From contig CAMDKI010000001.1 of assembly GCA_945901065.1 (NCBI GenBank), positions 62,001-126,000 on the forward strand: 64,000 nt of DNA, given 5' to 3'. The notes below the pieces were generated by a model, which had not been told where the DNA came from, did not search any database, and worked only from the letters and a program-made list of their open reading frames with translations. Positions 62,301 to 64,000 of the stretch are shown in pieces (positions within the stretch are counted from its first letter, which is position 1; every line of letters starts with the position of its first letter). Made by a program: the position numbers and the translations under genes. This DNA is from Chitinophaga pinensis. GTDB lineage: Bacteria > Bacteroidota > Bacteroidia > Chitinophagales > CAIOSU01.

Positions 62301-62779
62301 ATCGCAATAGCGAAATTTACAAGGTAGCTGGTTTGTTAACCCGAAGTGGTAAAGTAAAAACCATAGCTGGCGATACTATCTTCCAACTAAATAGCAGCCC
62401 GACCGACTCATTGTTTGTAGTTGTAGAGCACCGTAACCACATGGGTGTAATGACCCCTGTGAAAATGTGTCCTAACCACGCGAGCAATGGCGTTATCTGT
62501 GTTGATTTTACCCATATGCAGTCGTTTGTATCTGGCTCTCCAACTACTGCAGGACAGAAGATATTAGGCACTGATAGCCGCGGAACAGTTTACGGAATGC
62601 ACTCAGGTGATGGCGATTGTAATTTCGACATTAACTCAAGTGATTTTGTTCCGTTCGGTACAGATTTTAATAAATTCGATATGTATTCGCCTGGCGATTT
62701 TAATATGGACTGCGATTGTAATTCAAATGACTTACCTAAATGGCTTGGAAACTTTAACCAGTTCTCGGGTGTGCGGTAG
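50351..62779 (+). CDS. Giant SprB-repeat surface adhesin (4142 residues)
   Basis: Signal peptide about 1-30 (WCSLFLLLAQFNVTA). Then one SprB repeat; an Ig-like segment; a CBM4/9-like jelly-roll (about 170-345, GELVTNGNFSSGNTGF to FGLDDISF); an Ig/PKD-like domain; and SprB repeats, about 38 by my count (motif YTYxWSNGATTxxLxGLxAG, TYTVTVTDANGC). Three SprB repeats carry a nested 170-180-residue domain (about 430-607, 1087-1258, 1866-2037). A separate domain, CEGFRTQTQGGWG, is at about 750-920. The C-terminal module (about 3910-4142) has EGPFEPSNMLM, PYNSPIMGYNGTES, VDWVLVSFRS and HRNHMGVMTPV, a conserved Bacteroidota pattern, then two Asp/Asn-rich loops. No T9SS CTD seen. SprB of Flavobacterium is a moving adhesin for gliding; gliding here is inference. 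Confidence 0.93.
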   Translation: MIKSRLKNTFASAIWCSLFLLLAQFNVTASPPSTNCNCLMSITSSSSCSGSNSGSATASASNGTSPYTYRWSNNATGATATGLASGTYTVTATDKNGCTVSQSVTISSVSFSVHAGSDKTICVGSSTQLGASGASLYSWSPTTGLSNAAIANPLASPTVTTTYTVTGAVSSGELVTNGNFSSGNTGFTSSYSYNSDLYPEGRYFVGSNANNNHSNFFGTGRGGSGNFMIINGATVAGVNVWRQTVTVTPNTTYYFSTWITALNNLVSANLAFSVNGTLMGPVISSPSSPNSWVQFYAVWNSGSATSAVISIVNQNTIANGNDFGLDDISFTTVCEKTDQVIVTVNSATANAGPDVTVCTGQSTTLTATGGGTYAWSTGATTASITVNPSSTTTYTVTVTNNGCTATDQVKVTRISTKLSASIAKTDEGCKKDSVTTCVLTLATSQHGLWLDDIPSSPSKYHKIVGGSMTATKYSDGRLKITGTFENVSDVNRKWTIDVMYTNKMNWTEFSARGGTWKGTAGNVGTNYLNWDYYIMDVTYANKLTGSGTYAGKTLNLTHMPSNYLYGFQVGLGANDQTADWGMSGWFEHTGSYHGNGDINFDAVCDSTEVFQSSTCNGTADLSISGGTAPITYAWSNGRTTQDLTGLCAGTYTVTITEGSGCTSTQSVTVGTTSALTVACNSTDVTTQGGSNGTASVTVTGGVTPYKYLWSTGHTTQSVTNRPAGVYTVTVTDKFGCEVEYECCIKQPSTCEGFRTQTQGGWGASPSGGNPGTYVYANFATAFPSGLTVGCATSFTLKLTSAQAVTDFLPSGSTARALTANLTNPGGSYSNVLAGQVVALSLSVGFDNANPNFGSNTTPLQNLVVASGTFANWTVAQVLAEANKKLGGCSSTYSFSQLNEVVSKINENYVDGNSTGSFLICGIDLATVKVDVKCFGQHTGSIDLTPSGGVLPYAYSWSNGATTQDLTNVGAGTYSVTVTAANNLTATTSVTIAQPTQLSLTTTKTDLNCNGVCTGTASVTATGGIAPYTYKWNTNATTASISNLCAGAYTVTVTDANSCTAVKTATLTQPADLVSNITKTDVSCGSTNLPCQLVQFSASGHAVYLPHLGLSSPKWVFGSQGGTIETFANGTARVYGNIYYYNDTTKSFYLDFNFSNKMTWAQWSALGRSWKGNAGTVGNNYQNWDYYIFSTTTPSTLTGRNSYTGNNLNITHNPSNYQYGLQIGLAANDQNGNYGLSTWFNHTGWKSGNGDLNNNLICAQGQCDGTTDVTVSGGTSPYTYSWNTGASSQDLSGLCPGTYTITITDSKGCKDTLTAAIVGGSELVLNATGTNIACAGVCNGTATVTASGGSTPYTYLWSNGATTQSLSNICAGTFIVTVTDSKGCFGKDTVVITANPKPEITATATPVNCFGDLTGSIATTVTGGTSPFTYLWNPGGATTANLSNAAAGTYTVILTDNKGCKDTASAIITQPISGLSATISSTPVSCIGGNDGTATVVASGGTAPYTYSWSTTPARTTAAITGLNVGAYSVTVTDAKGCTITKTVQVTGVPPLTIGSVPSPVLCNGGNTGSINATISGGTPGYTFLWSNGRTTEDITGLAAGTYTLTVTDSKGCVATASVTVQQPQPLVASATPVNIACFGGNTGRVNVSIVGGTSPFTYTWSNGTTTRDITGVTVGTYTLTVTDANGCKDTVAATVTQQTALQATATPTNVTCNGLNNGSIIASVTGGVAPYTYNWGGGITTANRTNLAPGTYTVTVTDANACTANASATITQPNTLVASLTKTDVNCYGQSTASATLTVTGGTTPYTYNWGNGVTSQNRTGLASGTYTVTVTDAKACTASASVTITQPDSIRANITKTDVSCGSGNIPCKVFQYGAGSHAVYLPHLGLGSASWVFGAQGGTIETFANGTARIYGNIYYISDTTKSFFLDFNFSNKSTWAQWSALGRGWKGDAGIVGNNYQNWDYYIFSTTTPSTLTGRNSYTGNNLNITHNPSNYQYGLQIGLAANDKNGSYGLSTWFNHTGWKSGNGDINANLVCAQGQCDGTTDVTVSGGTAPYTYSWNNGASSQDLSGLCPGTYTITITDSKGCTKVLTTTIATGSELVLNATGTNIACAGVCNGTATVTASGGSTPYTYLWSNGATTQSLNSICAGTYIVTVTDSKGCFGKDTVVITANPKPEISATASPVNCFGASTGSIITTVTGGTAPFAYAWTPSGTTTANLSNVTSGTYSVILTDVNGCKDTASATITQPADSLNGATSSTPVSCIGGTDGTATVVASGGTAPYTYVWSTTPARTTASLTGLRAGSYTLTITDAKGCIVVRTVVVTTVPALTVGAVPSPVLCFGSATGAVNATISGGTPGYTFLWSNGATTEDLSNVAAGTYNVTVTDSKGCVATAGVTVQQPQALVATATPTNIPCFGSNTGSVTLSVVGGTTPFTYIWSNGATTRDITALGAGTYTVTVTDKNGCKDTVSATVTAQPSLVVDVTGTNLNCYESNTGSATASVTGGLAPYTYAWNTSPVRTSAAITGLSIGTYSVTVTDANGCTATDNVLLTQPDSLEALTSCNAIACFGDTTADIVLLVVGGTTPYTYLWSTGAATRNLDNQGAGTYTVTITDAKGCTITSTAIVDQPAQLVATANPLHIACNGAATGGINLNVIGGTAPYTYLWSNGSATQNLTGLVAGTYAVTVTDKNGCRDTASVTINQQSALQVSATPTNIPCFGQNNGTITTSVNGGVGPYTYNWGSGIATSNRSNLAPGNYTVTVTDANNCTGAASATVTQPADSLNGLTSSTPVSCIGGTDGTMTVVASGGTAPYTYAWSTTPTRTTATVTGLRVGSYTVTITDAKGCILVRTVTVTGVPPLTIGSVPSPVLCFGGNTGSINLTISGGTPGYTFLWSNGATTEDINGLVAGTYSVTVTDRNGCVATSGVAVQQPQPLIPTATPVNIACFGANNGGVNLSVTGGTTPFTYTWSNGATTRDITGVVAGTYNVTITDKNNCTATASASVTQQAALQVTVTPTNLTCNGNNTGALTTSVNGGVAPYTYNWGAGQPTTANRNGLSIGSYTVTVTDANGCTGTGSATITQPDVLTASAIGSAVLCFGDATGTVTLTVNGGTAPFTYNWSNQATGQNLSGQVAGRYNVTVTDANGCTATASANVTEPTLLTATAGGSAVSCFGDITGTITLNVGGGRTPYTYLWNTGATTKELNGVGAGAYTVTVTDANGCTVLSSASVTQPDLLVASGSNTNVLCNGAFTATATLTVAGGTAPYTYVWSNGATSQNLTGLAAGAYTVTVTDAYGCTATKSFTITEPTALSASATAQDVRCFLGSDGAANLTVTGGVGPYTYRWSNNATTRNLTALRAGNYSVTATDANGCTVTTSVVVAQPGPLTLGGVPATVSCFGGNNGSINLTATGGVAPYTYAWSTGANTEDISGLTAGLYNVTVTDAQNCVATVGVNVLQPAVITLTFVGVNVTTNGGTNGSIDLSVVGGTTPFTYVWSNGATTQDLNNIPAGNYCVTVTDVNGCIATGCKLITEPACTGFSAAATSTNVNCNGGNNGTASLSVTGGVAPFTYAWSNQATTQNLTGLAAGTYTVTVTDAVLCSATASVTITQPATLGATAQGTNPTCNGLLNGAVNLTIVGGTAPYSYSWNTGATTQNLTGLSGTSYAVTVTDAKGCTATASANLVTPAALDIANVVTQVRCFLGNDGAITTTVSGGIPPYTYLWSNNATTRNLTALRAGTYSLTVTDANGCTAIKSILIAQPGPLTLGGAPTPVSCFQGRDGAINLTATGGTAPYVYIWSNGATTEDISGLAAGTYNVTVTDARGCVGTVSVVVQQPAAIILSANTTDACAGGNSGAIQLNVVGGTSPFTYRWSNNATTKNIGSLAPGTYTVTVTDNKGCVASNSFVVASNINCRTMEFTIDVFLEGPFEPSNMLMQNKLRTQCNTVPLYQPYNSPIMGYNGTESVANLGTDVVDWVLVSFRSNTDRNSEIYKVAGLLTRSGKVKTIAGDTIFQLNSSPTDSLFVVVEHRNHMGVMTPVKMCPNHASNGVICVDFTHMQSFVSGSPTTAGQKILGTDSRGTVYGMHSGDGDCNFDINSSDFVPFGTDFNKFDMYSPGDFNMDCDCNSNDLPKWLGNFNQFSGVR
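51640..52170 (+). other. Nested domain, copy 1 (inside a SprB repeat)
   Basis: About 177 residues inserted after ASIAKTDEGC and before STCNGTADLSISGG, the two halves of one SprB repeat. It is the most diverged copy: TWKGTAGNVGTNYLNWDYYI, LNLTHMPSNYLYGFQVGLGA, SGWFEHTG, GNGDINFD. Confidence 0.75.
53610..54125 (+). other. Nested domain, copy 2
   Basis: About 172 residues between NITKTDVSCGSTN and CDGTTDVTVSGG of one SprB repeat. Core motifs SWKGNAGTVGNNYQNWDYYI, LNITHNPSNYQYGLQIGLAA, STWFNHTGWKSGNGD. Confidence 0.8.
55947..56462 (+). other. Nested domain, copy 3
   Basis: Near-duplicate of copy 2 (GWKGDAGIVGNNYQNWDYYI, the same ITHNPSNYQYGLQIGLAA and HTGWKSGNGD segments), again splitting a SprB repeat between NITKTDVSCGSGN and CDGTTDVTVSGG. 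Confidence 0.8.
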
Positions 62780-62906
62780 TTTTGTTTAAGTTTTATATTC
62801 AAAAAAATAGAGAAAAACCAGAGCGTAGGGAAATAATTAGTTGTTTTGAATAAATAACTGCCTTATAATGCATCTGTATTAATAGGTATTGCGTAAAAAT
62901 GAGTCT

Positions 62907-64000
62907 ATGAGAAAATACTTATCATTAATTTGGGTGGTCGCCGCATTTTTTATGCTGGGAACCACGGCACAAGCCCAAACATGTCCACCTGTTGGTCCTA
63001 ATATTGATATTAGGTTCAACAATGTAAGGTTGGATTGTGCAAACGATTCATTGTTTGTAGATATTGAGTTGAGCAATCCAACCGGTAGCACTTATAGTGT
63101 ATCGAGCATGAGCCTTCGCTTTACCTATAACGTGAATATGTTAGGTACGCCACGTATCAGTCAGCAAACGATGGCCGGTTCGCCGAGTCTAGCTTTGCAG
63201 AGCGGCATTTGGTCGTATGGTTTGGTGGAGTTTTCAGCAGCCAATGCAGTGCCCACAGGCGGTGCTTGGACCAAGGTAACCACTCTTGGTTTTGCGGTAA
63301 CCAACTTCGATGCTCAAGGCAACTCTAACTGTATAGCACTTAGCTGGAACACAACGTTGCCAGCTATTACTACAGTACAGCAATGGGTAAACTTTGCTTG
63401 CCAGCCCAATATGGTTTTCACTAGCTATGGTAATAACTCAACTTGCATTATAGACTCATGCAATACAACCAGCGGTGCGCTTAATCTATCGGCCTTGCCA
63501 ACCAATATTACTTGCACAGGCACTAACAATGGAACTGTAAATTCAACTGTAAGTGGGGGCACTGCTCCCTATTCGTATTTGTGGAGCAATGGAGCAACCA
63601 CCGAAGACATTTCGGGCCTTTCTGCAGGTACTTACAGTGTAACCGTAACCGACGCTGCTAGCCAAACAGCTACTGTTAATGGTTTGGTGGTAGGCACCAG
63701 TAGCCTAACCGTGCAATACACTGTAACTGATGCATCATGTAACCAAACAGACGATGGTGCAATTAACATTAATAACGTACTTGGCGGAACTGGCCCATTT
63801 ACTTACATATGGAGCAATGGAGCAACAACCGAAGATATAAGCTTACTTGTTGCAGGCAATTATAGTGTAACCGTAACCGATGTAAATGGTTGCCAAGGCA
63901 TTGTAAGAAATATTCCTATTGCCGAGCCAGCAGCTTTCCAATACAACGTGTTTATTGATAACATAAGTTGTGCAGGTGGCACCGATGGTGCCCTTGATTT
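62907..64000 (+). CDS. Second SprB-repeat surface protein (3' end outside window)
   Basis: An open frame of at least 364 codons running off the window, starting MRKYLSLIWVVAAFFMLGTT with cleavage near AQAQ. Residues about 25-185 form one beta-rich domain (FNNVRLDCANDSLFVDIELS, VSSMSLRFTYNVNMLG, WTKVTTLGFAVTNFD) whose strand order resembles cohesin-like or choice-of-anchor beta-sandwiches. Two complete SprB repeats follow (YSYLWSNGATTEDISGL and FTYIWSNGATTEDISLL) and a third begins (NISCAGGTDGALD). It lies 127 bases after the giant gene in the same direction, so co-transcription is likely. Full size and C terminus cannot be seen. Confidence 0.9.
   Translation, partial: MRKYLSLIWVVAAFFMLGTTAQAQTCPPVGPNIDIRFNNVRLDCANDSLFVDIELSNPTGSTYSVSSMSLRFTYNVNMLGTPRISQQTMAGSPSLALQSGIWSYGLVEFSAANAVPTGGAWTKVTTLGFAVTNFDAQGNSNCIALSWNTTLPAITTVQQWVNFACQPNMVFTSYGNNSTCIIDSCNTTSGALNLSALPTNITCTGTNNGTVNSTVSGGTAPYSYLWSNGATTEDISGLSAGTYSVTVTDAASQTATVNGLVVGTSSLTVQYTVTDASCNQTDDGAININNVLGGTGPFTYIWSNGATTEDISLLVAGNYSVTVTDVNGCQGIVRNIPIAEPAAFQYNVFIDNISCAGGTDGALD

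Overview
The window looks like chromosomal DNA of a free-living member of the Bacteroidota. Evidence: a type III glutamine synthetase, a type IX secretion (T9SS) C-terminal sorting domain, a giant SprB-repeat surface protein, DUF6029 and Omp28-type envelope proteins, many lipoproteins with short lipoboxes, occasional TANNTTTG -7 promoter elements and an almost complete lack of Shine-Dalgarno sequences. I found no rRNA, tRNA, CRISPR array, transposase or phage gene.

Layout. 1-13.9 kb is mostly housekeeping and envelope: the end of creD, htpG, a small lipoprotein, an MBOAT/SGNH/SGNH acyl-transfer operon with one-base TAATG overlaps, thiol peroxidase tpx, a GT39/ArnT-like glycosyltransferase with an APC amino-acid permease, a DUF1003 membrane protein and a small membrane-protein pair. 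14.0-24.4 kb is an accessory segment: a run of small exported proteins of unknown function, a GC-rich fused acyl-CoA mutase (icmF) with a long structured leader, a DUF2199 protein, a zinc-ribbon/2-TM pair and a VIT-family transporter. It is studded with at least six copies or fragments of one palindrome-rich intergenic repeat, two of them near-identical and inverted about 9 kb apart.

24.5-49.8 kb: a slipin, a variant heme lipoprotein, a lipid-related group (Baeyer-Villiger-type monooxygenase, alpha/beta hydrolase, START-like protein, a methyltransferase resembling fungal sphingolipid C9-methyltransferase paired with a desaturase, and an SDR), then a TlpA-like thioredoxin, a DUF6029-Omp28 pair, an AI-2E family permease, purM, plsC, an epoxide-hydrolase-like protein with a VOC protein, glutamine synthetase III, a pentapeptide-repeat protein, two tandem P460-like heme lipoproteins, a T9SS-exported esterase and an alkaline phosphatase.

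50.3-64 kb is dominated by one 4142-residue protein with about 38 SprB repeats. A separate 170-180-residue domain is nested inside three of these repeats, and the gene contains an in-frame tandem duplication of 2337 bases. It ends in a conserved Bacteroidota C-terminal module with two aspartate-rich, dockerin-like loops and no recognisable T9SS sorting domain. A second SprB-repeat protein starts 127 bases downstream and runs off the window. The strongest candidates for something undescribed are the nested domain, the possible dockerin/cohesin-like pairing of the two neighbours, and the bacterial C9-methyltransferase/desaturase pair. All functional statements rest on motif recognition by eye; no alignment or search was run.
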